Of a DNA stretch of 64,000 nucleotides, positions 1 through 10,300 are shown one piece after another. The position numbers were made by a program, and so were the translations under genes. Positions within the stretch are counted from its first letter, which is position 1; each line of letters starts with the position of its first letter. Below the pieces are notes generated by a model. The model did not search any database and was not told the DNA's origin. It worked only from the letters and a program-made list of their open reading frames with translations. Location: NCBI GenBank assembly GCA_932294295.1, contig OW028573.1, positions 12,854,155 through 12,918,154 on the forward strand, given 5' to 3'. Source of the DNA: Alitta virens (taxonomy: Eukaryota; Annelida; Polychaeta; Phyllodocida; Nereididae).

Positions 1-1147
1 AGGATTTTAGCAAGAATAAATTTTTGGTCATCCGTGTTCACTCACTATGCCCATCTGTGAAAGTGTGAATGCCCCGTTTAGATGCGTTTTAACTTTTGCA
101 CGACGCACATATGCATCGTACCACGAGGGATATATGACACACAAAATTTGCTGAAAAGGCTTTTATTTTTCCATATTCAATAAAACATAGCTTATGTCAA
201 TGACTAAACTTTTCACCGCAGTATCTCTAGAATGCTACAACTGCAAGAAGTCATTGGGACACTGGTCCTGGAACAAGGCTCGGCCCCAAGCAGCGACTGC
301 GCAGACCTTTCGTGGAGGCCCTGCTAGTGGTGGACAACAGCTCCATTGGGCAGATCATGGAAAATTTGGAAGGCAGTACCCGTACAGTCAAGGCAGAGCG
401 CCCCAGCAAGGCAAGCCTTCTAGATTGCCCGGCCCTACCAACAGAGGCAGGAAAGGCGGCAGCCCGACAGATCCCATTTGCCTATCGGGGAATGCCTGAA
501 ATATGTTGTCCACAACTGGTTAATTATTACCAAAGACCCCACAATTTTAGCCACAGTTCAAGGTTACCACTTGGACCTAGTGAAACAGCTTTAAACATTC
601 GGTTATTATGTCGACTTACGGTTTGGGAGATGAAAATGAAAATTTTATCAGTGTGGCTCGGTTCAGCTTTGTTCGGTTATTATGTCGACTTAAAGCTCCT
701 TGTACTGTCTGTCAAAATTACTATTTTCTAAAACTTCATCAAATGATTGAAAATCACCCTATTTGATCAAGGCACACTAAATATGTGTGAGCTAATAAAT
801 CTATCAGGCAATGATTACAAAAAATAAATGATAAATTGATCGAAATGAGGACCAAAACATTGGAAATACAATGGAAATGGCATTGTTGAGTATTGTGACG
901 TAATTGTTTACATATCAGATTTTTTATGACATGAAAAACTAAATTCTAGGTGAAGTTTATTTATTTTATAAAGAGATAGTGAACCCAGCAAGGCTCTGGA
1001 TGGTAAGTAATCAGTATTAAGAAGACAATGAAGTGAATGCAATAGATTTTGGCCTCTGTCATACTGAGTGACAATCAAGCTTTATAAATATAAATAAATG
1101 TTCAGAGATTAGCATGAAATATGCAGTGTGCAGTATCACAGTCACTA
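1..1147. other. Gene-free left edge
   Basis: No convincing gene. An open frame at 194-499 (+) begins after an acceptor-like site and shows a spoiled zinc-knuckle-like CYNCKKSLGH motif followed by a Gly/Gln/Pro-rich tail. This could be a scrap of a retroelement gag-like protein, but the last cysteine is missing and I would not call it a gene. A ~20-bp direct repeat (ttcggttattatgtcgactt) occurs near 598 and again near 673. Confidence 0.4.
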
Positions 1148-2656
1148 TCACTTGAACCTGGAATGAGAGTTGTGTGTTCCTGCTGGAGAGATATTCTGAG
1201 TGTTGTAGTTTATTCCTGAGCCATCATGTAGTTCATCTCGAACAGCAGTCAATGCATATCCTAACCAGTTTTTGCCTCTCCAAGTATTTTTGTTCAGTGC
1301 TTTTGGATCGTTGGCCCTTAGTCCTATACCCCAAATCCTGTCCCTTGGACTGGCTTCCACTAGCACCGTTCCCATGGTGGCAAACAGTGCTTCTTTCAAG
1401 TGATCATTCTGAGAGAACTGAAAGTCAGAGTAAATTATATTTTTGCAATTAATTTATAGTGGTGATATTATTATGACTATATATAGTGGTGATATTATTA
1501 TGACTATATTACATGTTTATGAAGTCTTATATTTTCCTCATAAACTTAAAAAAAAAAAACCTTACAAACATATACATGTATTATATGATAATAATATAAT
1601 TATCAATGATTATTGTAGTCAGAACATTCAATTCAGCCAAACGCTGATTAGTACCATAGAACGGGGGTGACTTTGGCCCACTTTTGACATTACATTTAAT
1701 ATTCAGAAATATTTCTTGAAACTTAATACCTTTATATTCAAAGATCAGCAGCTATTTTATTACTCTAATGTAGTTTAATTGTTTTGATGATGGTTTCTAT
1801 TTTTTCAGCAAACTTTTGTCATGGGCCAAAGTCACTTCATATGTTGTGGTGACTTTGGCTCACACATGCTAAAAATGCATTGCCAATGGGATTTCTTTGT
1901 TTTTAGTCACCTACACTGCTCTCTGAGGATATTCTTATTTTATAATCTACATAAAACATTCTATAAAATCACAACATATCGCACGACTGTTGTCAAGGTA
2001 AGAGAAAAACCCCAATGAAACAAATTTTTTAGAGCTGGGCCAAAGTCTTACGGTATTAATAAAACATATAGAAGAACCCACCTTTGCCATGTTTCCAGCT
2101 TTTACAATTTGTCTGCAATTGGATTCCCATAACATTTCATCAAAATTTCTGACTTGGCGCCCGAGAGCTTTTTGTGTTTTGGGATATGGAGAAGCCAAAA
2201 TCTGCTCAGCTATTTCTTTGTCCTCAAACAGAACTGAATTAAATAAAATTAATTTTCATATCAATTATACATTGTCTGGATATTTATTTATTTTACTCAC
2301 TATAAAATTAATTCAAGAAGTTAATTTCGATTACCTGCTTTCTGGTGCATCATGTACTGCTCACAGCAATTGTATTCCACCCCATCCACTGAAAACATTG
2401 ATGGGTGCCACTGGCTAAATGGAGATTCCTTAGTGTAGAAAAGGGTGTATTTCTCTTTTGTATTTTTAGCCATCTGGGCATGATTTGTGTGACTACTGCC
2501 AGAAGTGTTAGCTGTTATTGCACATATGCCTGCAGATATTGTGAAGCTACTTGATATTGCACCATTGCAGGACCCGACCACTGACCTGCACTGCAGCTCT
2601 CGCACGCTGCACTTGCGCAATGTTGGTGTCACAACGAACAACTGAAAGTAGGTCAA
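1148..2656 (-). CDS. NADAR-domain (YbiA-like) N-glycosidase, three exons
   Basis: The NADAR/YbiA family cleaves N-glycosidic bonds in early riboflavin-pathway intermediates and ADP-ribose-related substrates. Model: exon 1 2656-2335, exon 2 2233-2082, exon 3 1417-1148 (stop TGA). The junctions are GT-AG and keep phase (Gly/Val split codon at the first, phase 0 at the second). The family blocks appear in order: SPFSQWHPSMFSVDGVEYNC then CEQYMMHQKA in exon 1; a KTQKALGRQVRNF-like block and an ESNCRQIVKAGNMAK block in exon 2; FSQNDHLKEALFAT, VEASPRDRIWGIG and NTWRGKNWLG in exon 3. The start is uncertain. The first ATG at 2656 gives 247 aa. The ATG at 2473, just before the domain, gives 186 aa, nearer the usual family size. 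A further 5' exon is possible. Identity is from motif recognition, not a search. Confidence 0.85.
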
Positions 2657-3224
2657 CCAACTGACCTAGTTTCATTTCCATGCACATAAATCTGGTGAAC
2701 TCTTAGTTATGCATAACCTTTGATATAAATGCAAGAACAATGATGAAGATAAGCTAAGATATAATAATAATATTTCCTACGCGTAGCACATCAATTTCCG
2801 GTTCCGCCAGGTTGGAGCGAGCAAGAAGAGAAACTTCCCAACTGTACATTTGTAATGTGTGAAGCAATTATGACTGTAACCTGAGATACTGCTGTTGAAT
2901 TAGTCTCGGGCACCATCAGTGCACCTCTTTGTAACTCAGTGCTTTTCCGGTGTTTTCGACTGGAGGTTAACAAATCCAATTAATTGTGTACAGTGCAGTG
3001 TAGACTGTTCAGTCAACTGCTCATCATTGACATCCAAGTCACCTGACCACGTCACATAAGTTGGTAAGCTGGAAAGAATTAGATTAAATTATTAATTATT
3101 AAAATAATTACTTATTTGTCAACAAAACATCACTGGCAAAAGATTCAATATTACCATATATAATTTCATGTAATTCATCTGTGACCAACGGCGATAGTGG
3201 CAATACATGCAGTGTATCAGTAGT
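2657..3224. other. Intergenic, nothing recognised
   Basis: Upstream of the NADAR gene. A 62-codon minus-strand frame at 2791-2979 resembles no family I know and may be 5' UTR or chance. Confidence 0.3.
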
Positions 3225-3227
3225 ATC

Positions 3228-3870
3228 AGATTAACTCACCGCATCTGCCAACTCACCGCTCACCGCCTGAAGTCAACTCGCCGTTTTGCGTGTCAAGTCA
3301 CCGCCTGTTTGCAAAAAGCAAAGTCAAGTCACCGCCGTTTTATTTTATTATATATATAACATCTCTATGCGTCGTCGTATCGTTTTCGTGCGGGTCATCA
3401 TACATTCGGCTTGACTTGCGTGTGGGGTGTGATTATGTTCACCAAATCAGTGGTTTATTTTTGAACTATTTATTAATTATTTTTTTACTATATATATATG
3501 AAATTAATTTATCAAATAGGTAGAAAGGTTTTTTTTCTTTACTTTACTTGGTACTTTGGGACTATAATGGTCAAGGGATATTTGGGATATTTGGAATATT
3601 AATTAAACAAGTTTACCTTGGGGGTTTTTATTTCTTTTAGTTTTACTATATAAATAATATGGCAATTAGCATGTAGGAGATTTATAATTAGCATGTAGGA
3701 GATTGTAATTAGCACCCAGGAGATTGTAATTAGCGGCGGCGAGTGCACTTATGAGATTGCAATTAGCAACGGGAGGGCGGTGAGTTAACTCGGCCGTCAG
3801 TGACTTTCTAAAAAAGAGCAGTGAGTTGACCACACCTAACGGCGGTGATAGAGACGGTGAGTTGACTAGT
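3228..3870. repeat. Inverted-repeat element (MITE-like)
   Basis: The left side carries several copies of aactcaccgc / gtcaactcgccg / gtcaagtcaccgcc (about 3232-3335). The right side carries the complementary forms gcggtgagttaactc, gtgagttgacc and acggtgagttgac (about 3777-3870). The arms therefore form imperfect terminal inverted repeats around a core with no coding potential, which fits a non-autonomous DNA transposon. Exact ends and target duplication could not be fixed. Confidence 0.45.
3658..3775 (+). repeat. Short tandem repeat, about 20-bp unit
   Basis: Four to five diverged copies of a unit resembling aattagcatgtaggagattg lie inside the core of the inverted-repeat element. Later copies drift (cacccaggagattg, then cggcggcgag, then a shortened form). 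Confidence 0.55.
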
Positions 3871-3896
3871 AATCTTGAAAGAAGATCGATATTCCA

Positions 3897-4322
3897 TGTA
3901 CATGTAAGGCGGTATAGTCAACTAGTCCGCCAGATCATCACATATCACTATCAACTTTGGTTGGTTCCATTTTTGGCGTTGCAACTCTTGTCGGGCGTTT
4001 TGTGTATGCTTATTTTCACGATTCGAGACGTCTGATTGGCTGAGAGGCCGTAAAATAAATAATTTTTTGTTGGCGATGACCGTCGATGATCATTCTTGTC
4101 TAAATACTCGTCAAATAAATAAAGATAATTTTCGGAAATAGTCTAAACCGTGACCCATCGCGACCTAAAATCCAGGTAAACTAATCATAGTGCATATGAC
4201 TGGTTCTCTGACCAACTCGTCGCCAGTACAACTGGTCCGCCATTCAGGTCAACTGGCCCGCTAACTATGGTCAACTGGTCAGGGACGAGTCTGGCGGACG
4301 ATTTGACCATACTCGCATGTAA
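3897..4322. repeat. Second MITE-like inverted-repeat element
   Basis: The left end reads catgtaaggcggtatagtca then actagtccgccag. The right end, reverse-complemented, reads catgcgagtatggtca then aatcgtccgccag. This gives about 33-bp terminal inverted repeats about 425 bp apart. Internal copies of ggtcaactggnccgc occur in both orientations (4230-4290). No coding capacity. Confidence 0.5.
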
Positions 4323-4375
4323 GCAGTCAGGAAAGAGTGAAATTTCTTCCATGGTTTGAAAAATCCATTTTGTTC

Positions 4376-4490
4376 ATGTCCAAGCAAAAAATAAAGAGAC
4401 GGATTCGTAAGCTACGTAAGAATGAATATGAAGAAAAGTTACGGGAAAATTGTAGAACTAGGAATCCTTTAGCTTCACTGTCTATGAAAG
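4376..4490 (+). CDS. Possible short first exon, unidentified
   Basis: An ATG opens a Lys/Arg-rich frame of about 38 codons (starts MSKQKIKRRIRKLRK) and runs to a donor-like atgaaa|gtaggt near 4490. The codon pattern looks protein-like and no family is recognised. It could be an upstream exon or upstream ORF of the SMIM15 transcript, whose coding exon is preceded by an acceptor-like sequence, or chance. Confidence 0.25.
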
Positions 4491-6060
4491 TAGGTAGTGG
4501 TTAAAGTTATGTAATAATGAGGATTTCACTACAGCAACACGCATACCCGACATAAATTTGTCAATGGTGTGACAGTGAGTTCATAATTATATTCAGGTCA
4601 TAAAAATTTATATCCGGGAATATGATCTGAATTGACTGTTGTACACAGTTTAAAGCAAGCAAGAAGACTTTAGCAAGGTTTAATGTTCTTCAGAACAGCA
4701 ACACCCACAGCATTAATGTCGGACTATCCTGAAAGATCCTTATGTATATTGTATATGATAGCTCTTAGAAAGTACACTCAAGCAAGAACACTTCTCTTTT
4801 CCCTATGGTCTTGTTTAACACACTACTTATCACCCCTTAGATACGTTTCTGATCCTCCCCGGGTAACTTTGATCCTTTTGGATTAAAAAACGACCCTAAA
4901 GTAGGAAAAATGATTCTCCAACAGAAATTCCAGAGATTTGAGTGAAAAATATAATAAAATAAGGTAAATTGACTATTTCACCTGTTCAAGAATGTTTTCA
5001 TTGAAGAAATAATACAATCATACCACAGTCAGGATGTAAGAGTTAACTAGGAAACAACCCCCCAAACTGACAATTGTTGTGAGCATACAAAAAGAAATGC
5101 CGAGTTGGTGGAAAAAGATACTTGTTTCACATTGATGTGGCTAAAATAACGTAATATAGACTCATGTCGGAGGGATAATATTTAGTTATTATGTTTATGT
5201 ATTAGATTAACTCCCTCGCTGTGTATGTAATCAATTATAACTGTAAAACGGATCCTATTTGGAGCAGTACAGCTTGATAATGCATGCTAAACAGCTACAT
5301 GGTGGGAGGTTATTGTGACATGAATACAGCTTAATTCTACATAAACCTCGATTAAGATTTTTACCTGGGAGTTTATTCTAACAGGTGGTACACTTCTTAA
5401 GATTCTTAAATGTTTTTTAGTCCATTAAATCATGTATCTGCTTACTTTTTGCCATTACTCCAGGAGGATCAGTTTTTTACTCAGGAGGATCGTAATTACT
5501 CCGGGAGGATCGTAAATGTATCTATGGGGTGCTTATTTGTATTGACTATTTTTAGTGCTGGACAAAAAAGTGCCAATGGTTATCTACATTGCATCGGTAA
5601 ATTGATTCTTGACATTTTAAAAAGCACTTTTTCCAGGTAGGATCATGTTGCATGTGACAAACCAACGTGGTGTAGTACTATCTGTTTAGGAAAGCATCAT
5701 TCTCTGGCTTTTGTTCTCGGTTTGTGCAGGCTTTCACATGATGCCTTATCTGTGTTGTATATTGATCCGCCCTAGTGTGACAAACAAAACCTTAGAAGTT
5801 AGAGACACAGGAAATTATTGAATATTTGGAATTTATTTTGCTGAATATTCAATTACTGGCCCCTTGCAAATGTTCACCCTTTCGTTTTGCTTGCATTGAA
5901 TGCAGCTATTTAGCCACCTGCAAGGCAAATTTGTGGAGCTGCCACGGAGTCCATACACTTATAAACACTGCTAAAAAATGACATTGTCAATGATAGATCA
6001 TGCATTGCCAGTTAGAGACAAGAACGTAATATGTGTCATTAGGAATTTAATGCAGTTTTA
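4491..6060. other. Intergenic or SMIM15 5' intron
   Basis: No coding block recognised. Three near-repeats of caggaggatc lie at about 5461-5515. The region probably contains the 5' UTR and intron of SMIM15. Confidence 0.35.
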
Positions 6061-6078
6061 ATTTATTTTCAGTGAAAA

Positions 6079-6309
6079 ATGTTTGACTGGGATTGGCGCC
6101 AGTTCTTGGAGAACTTGATCCTCTATGCGGGACAGCATCCATGGCAATTCGTCTATTACGTTTTACTAGCATTGTCCCCATTCTTTGCTATTAGTGCCTA
6201 CCTCGCATGGCAATTGGCAAAGCAGATAGAAGCTAAAGAAAAAGAAAAGAAGAGGAAATCTCGGCGGGAAGCCAACATCTCAAAAACTAGGAGACAAAAA
6301 GCAGACTAA
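6079..6309 (+). CDS. SMIM15: Small integral membrane protein 15
   Basis: A 76-aa protein, close to the length of vertebrate SMIM15 (about 74 aa). It starts MFDWDWRQFLENLILYA, has one hydrophobic membrane segment at about residues 24-44 (FVYYVLLALSPFFAISAYLA), then the family's WQLAKQIEAKEKEKK pattern and a Lys/Arg-rich cytosolic tail. A polypyrimidine-AG acceptor (ttattttcag) lies eight bases before the ATG, so the whole coding region sits in one exon with an intron in the 5' UTR. Function of the family is unknown. The gene points toward the NDUFAF2 stop codon about 1 kb away on the other strand. Confidence 0.9.
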   Translation: MFDWDWRQFLENLILYAGQHPWQFVYYVLLALSPFFAISAYLAWQLAKQIEAKEKEKKRKSRREANISKTRRQKAD

Positions 6310-6632
6310 CATATCATGAAGGGTGTGAAGTCAGACAGAAATGAATGCAGCAAGATGGATGCAAGTGGTGATGATGAGAAAATGAGTGACTATGTGAAAA
6401 ATAGGATTTCTTTGAACAAGCTGTTAAGCGTTTCATTTCATGGTTAATTGCTGTGATACTTCATATTCCACAACAAAAGTATTTCTATGATCAGTGACTT
6501 TCACCTTTTAAAAAGGACTAGCTTTTGGCCTCAGTTGTCTTAATGGTTTGTTGAGTGATTTAGTTTATTAGTAGCTAGTCAATTCTGGTGAATTTGCTCC
6601 TGAAATATGCATAAATGATGTAGTTATTGTGT

Positions 6633-6638
6633 AATAAA
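6633..6638 (+). terminator. Candidate SMIM15 poly(A) signal
   Basis: A canonical AATAAA about 325 bp after the stop codon. It is a plausible 3' end signal, but no transcript evidence is available. Confidence 0.4.
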
Positions 6639-7303
6639 TTTTCTACTCATAACACAGTATTTGGTAGTGCAGTAATTGTGAATTATCTGGGCATGTGGAA
6701 AGTTTTGGTATTAGTTGGAAAAGTCAGAAAGGCATTTATTGAGTGTGGCATTTTTTTACAAGTATTACCAAGTGCCAAAGGACCTCACCATTTCAGTATG
6801 TTAGGTACCATTTCAGCATTGGCCTCAATGTTCAATGAAAATGATGTCTGTATACAGTTTATTTTTTTGCAAGTGGTTCGCCATGTATAATGAGAATGCA
6901 GCCTATGTACACGAGAACCAACATGACAAATTTCAGCGTTCAAGTCAGCACCTTATAAACATAGACGAACCATAACTAAGTATAGACCTATACTGGTCTG
7001 AGGCAATTTTTGAAGTGATCAAAACCTGCTTATCTCTATAGTACATGGGGTTGCACCTATGACCTGGATGTTGAGGCCTGAACACCAAAACAACTGTGCC
7101 AACTGCCAAAGCTCGGCTCCACTTAAAACAATTGTGCTTGGCCATGAAATCCAGTTCTAGACTTATTAGATAGGATCAAAAACAACAAATTATACTAGTA
7201 ATGCATTCATAATTGTTTTATAAACAAGTGAAAAGCAATACCATAATACATTTTATACAATTTGTTGGAAATTAAATACAGTTGAACAGGTAACTCGATG
7301 GTG

Positions 7304-10300
7304 TCACCGATCACCCTTTTTGTCTTCAGAATTACCAGGTGAAAGTTCATAATCAGGATAAGTAGGAAATGGAGTTCCTGAAATCACAATTATCAGTATT
7401 TCAAATCAGTAGGTACAGTTCATCTTCAACTTTAACATTACTAATAGGCCCCAAGGAAATGAAAGATTCTGGGCAAACTTACGTGCAGTTCCAGGTAGTT
7501 GTTTCACTTCTGGGATATTCTGCCCAGCCTATAAACAAAATTCAGACCATGAACTTAACTTCTAATTGCATAATGCCATAATCAATGTCAACGAACGTTG
7601 AATGTTTATACATGTAGCGAAGATTTGGACTTGCCTCTGTTTCATCCTTTTGCTGCAGAGCCTCAGCTCGCATTTGCGTTTTCAACATGTGAATTTCATT
7701 ACGTTGTAATTCCTGTAAAGAGAGGAACCAATATATAGACTGAAACTTACACTGCTAGATGTTAATTCTGTGAATTGAAATAACATGATTTCTGATTTCT
7801 GGGAGTATCAATAACGCCAAATGTTACCTGGATAACTACAAGGGGCAACTTAATTGAACAGTATTCAATATTAAAGTTATCATTTATGTAAAGTGATAAA
7901 GCAGCTTAAAGCATACTAGTGGTTAACACAAGAAGCTAGAAGTCATACAATTTATAGATCTATATTATATACCTACAAATTGTTACACATATATATATCC
8001 CTACACTTATAAATATGATACTGACACTTAAGGCACCCTCAGTGTACATGGCCCAACGGGCTAACAGTATAGCCAGAAATTGTAGAAGAAGACTATATAG
8101 GTCTTATATTAAATTTACCTCTTCTGTGGGTGGCTTTGTCCGTCTCTCTCTGAGCCATGCTGAAATGCATATAAATGTACGTATTGGTCATACCTTACAA
8201 TTTTTTCAGAAACTTGACAATCCACTTAATTTAGTTTAAGATTTTATTTTTACGATCAGCAATATGACATATAGGCCAGTAATATTCCTGGCAAAGTTTA
8301 AGTCGAAGTAAGGGCATGGTCCTGATGCAGCCAGGCCAATAAGCAATTTTACTGGAATATATGTATACCTATATATAATAGGCCGCAGGAGCGGCCCCGT
8401 AGGGGCCGCCCGTAGGGCTTTTATGTTTAGAGATTGGCCAAAAACAAAATCTACTGTCATGCTATTCTCAGATGACAGGACGAACTATGTTGTCCTAATT
8501 AATCTGCGCGGCCATGATGCGCAAAATCTTACAATGACCTACTTACACAAAAATCGTTCTTAGCTTAAAATGATACAGATCTACCCAACAAATTTGAAGA
8601 AACTCACGTTAGTACACTGTTAATCATCAGTTGTATGAGATTCAAGACTAGACAAGCAGTAGAACTACGGTTTTGAATGTTCCATGGGAGCTAAGTCCAT
8701 TGCCGTGATTTTCCATGCAGCTAGCAAACTAAATGAACGTTCGACCAATCAGAGAAGAGCTTATATCATTGCTAGACCATTTGCTAGGCAACAAGCTCTA
8801 ACATACTCTGTGATTGGCTGTAGCGCTTAGGTTTTAGAAATTAATGCCTCTGGCCTCACTTCACATCAGTAATACTACGCAGGCAATGCACAGAAGAGAA
8901 TAAAATAAAGCTTAATATTTGAAGAAATAATACAAACAACACCATTGGTATTGGAAGAAATAATACAAACAACACCATTGGCATTCATAAGAAATCAGTT
9001 AAGAAAGAGGAGGCCGAAATTTTCGGAAAAGCCATAAAATAACACCAGCCTAAAAATAGATGTGGGCGTGTCCAAGTGGCAAGCACGTTCTTTTGTTTAC
9101 AAACAAATCTGTCATCGTTGACAACTCGGTTTTGACAGCTTGCTAAAACTTGGTTTTGACACTATTGAAAAAGCCTATATCTATATCACATAGACAGAGA
9201 AAGGAGTCGATTTCTCCGGATAGTGTGACGTGATAGTCGCTTGTTCACTTGAAATTTTAGCAAAAAAAAAACTACTAGCCTAATTAGGCATTTGACAGAT
9301 CTGTGTGTCACATGAAGAGTTAAGTGAATTCTATTTCTTGTGATAGTGTGACTTGATAGTCACTTTTTTACTTTAATTTAAATCACCTTCTGAACTGTTT
9401 AGAATAGAAATTGGAAAATGCTCAGTTTCCATAGCATGTAAATTTCATACAATTTCACTATAATCAGTTCAGTTGAATCAGGGTTAAGATTCTGATAGCT
9501 TAGAAATTGGAAAATGCTCAGATTCCATAGCATGTAAATTTCATACAATTTCACAAATCAGTTCAGTGGAATCAGGGTTAAGATTCTGATAACTAAGTCT
9601 TAGAGAGTATCACTCCTGACAGTGACAAAGTGTGAGTGTTAAAGGTAGCTACTTTCACACAGTATAAGGTCTGGTTGACCATTGTAAAAATTGACTTGTG
9701 TGCTAGTTGCTTCAGTCAATCAACAACCATAGCCTGTCAAGTAGCCTGCAGTTTTCTGAAAACCTGTCACTGTTGAATCAGGGTTAAGATTCTGATAGCT
9801 AAGTCTTAGACAGTATCACTCCTGACAGTGACAAAGTGTGAGTGTTAAAGGTAGCTACTTTCACACAGTATAAGGTCTGGTTGACCATTGTAAAAATTGA
9901 CTTGTGTGCTAGTTGCTTCAGTCAATCAACAACCATAGCCTGTCAAGTAGCCTACAGTCTTCTGAAAACCTGTCACTGTTAATTACAGTGTTATACGATC
10001 TACTGACAAATTCATTTACCTAAAGATAAATATTTCAATTTCACTGCCTGCAGGTGATAGTTGCTGAATCATCATGCGTAGCACATATGCTCAAGTGTTG
10101 AAATCCCCGAGACCTACCACATCAGTAATGTCTCCAAGTCCTACCCAAACATATGATTGGTCTCCAAGCCCTACCCAGGCTTACTCTCAGTCCCTTAGCC
10201 CTACCCAGGCTTACTCTCAGTCCCTTAGCCCTACCCAGGCTTACTCTCAGTCCCTTAGCCCTACCCAGGCTTACTCTCAGTCCCTTAGCCCTACCCAGGC

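Noticed and set aside
1174..1452. Plus-strand frames opposite the NADAR exons
   Set aside because: Antisense shadows; the minus strand carries the family motifs and correct splice sites.
5410..5640. 76-codon plus frame before SMIM15
   Set aside because: No motif, low-complexity start, no splice context. Considered chance.
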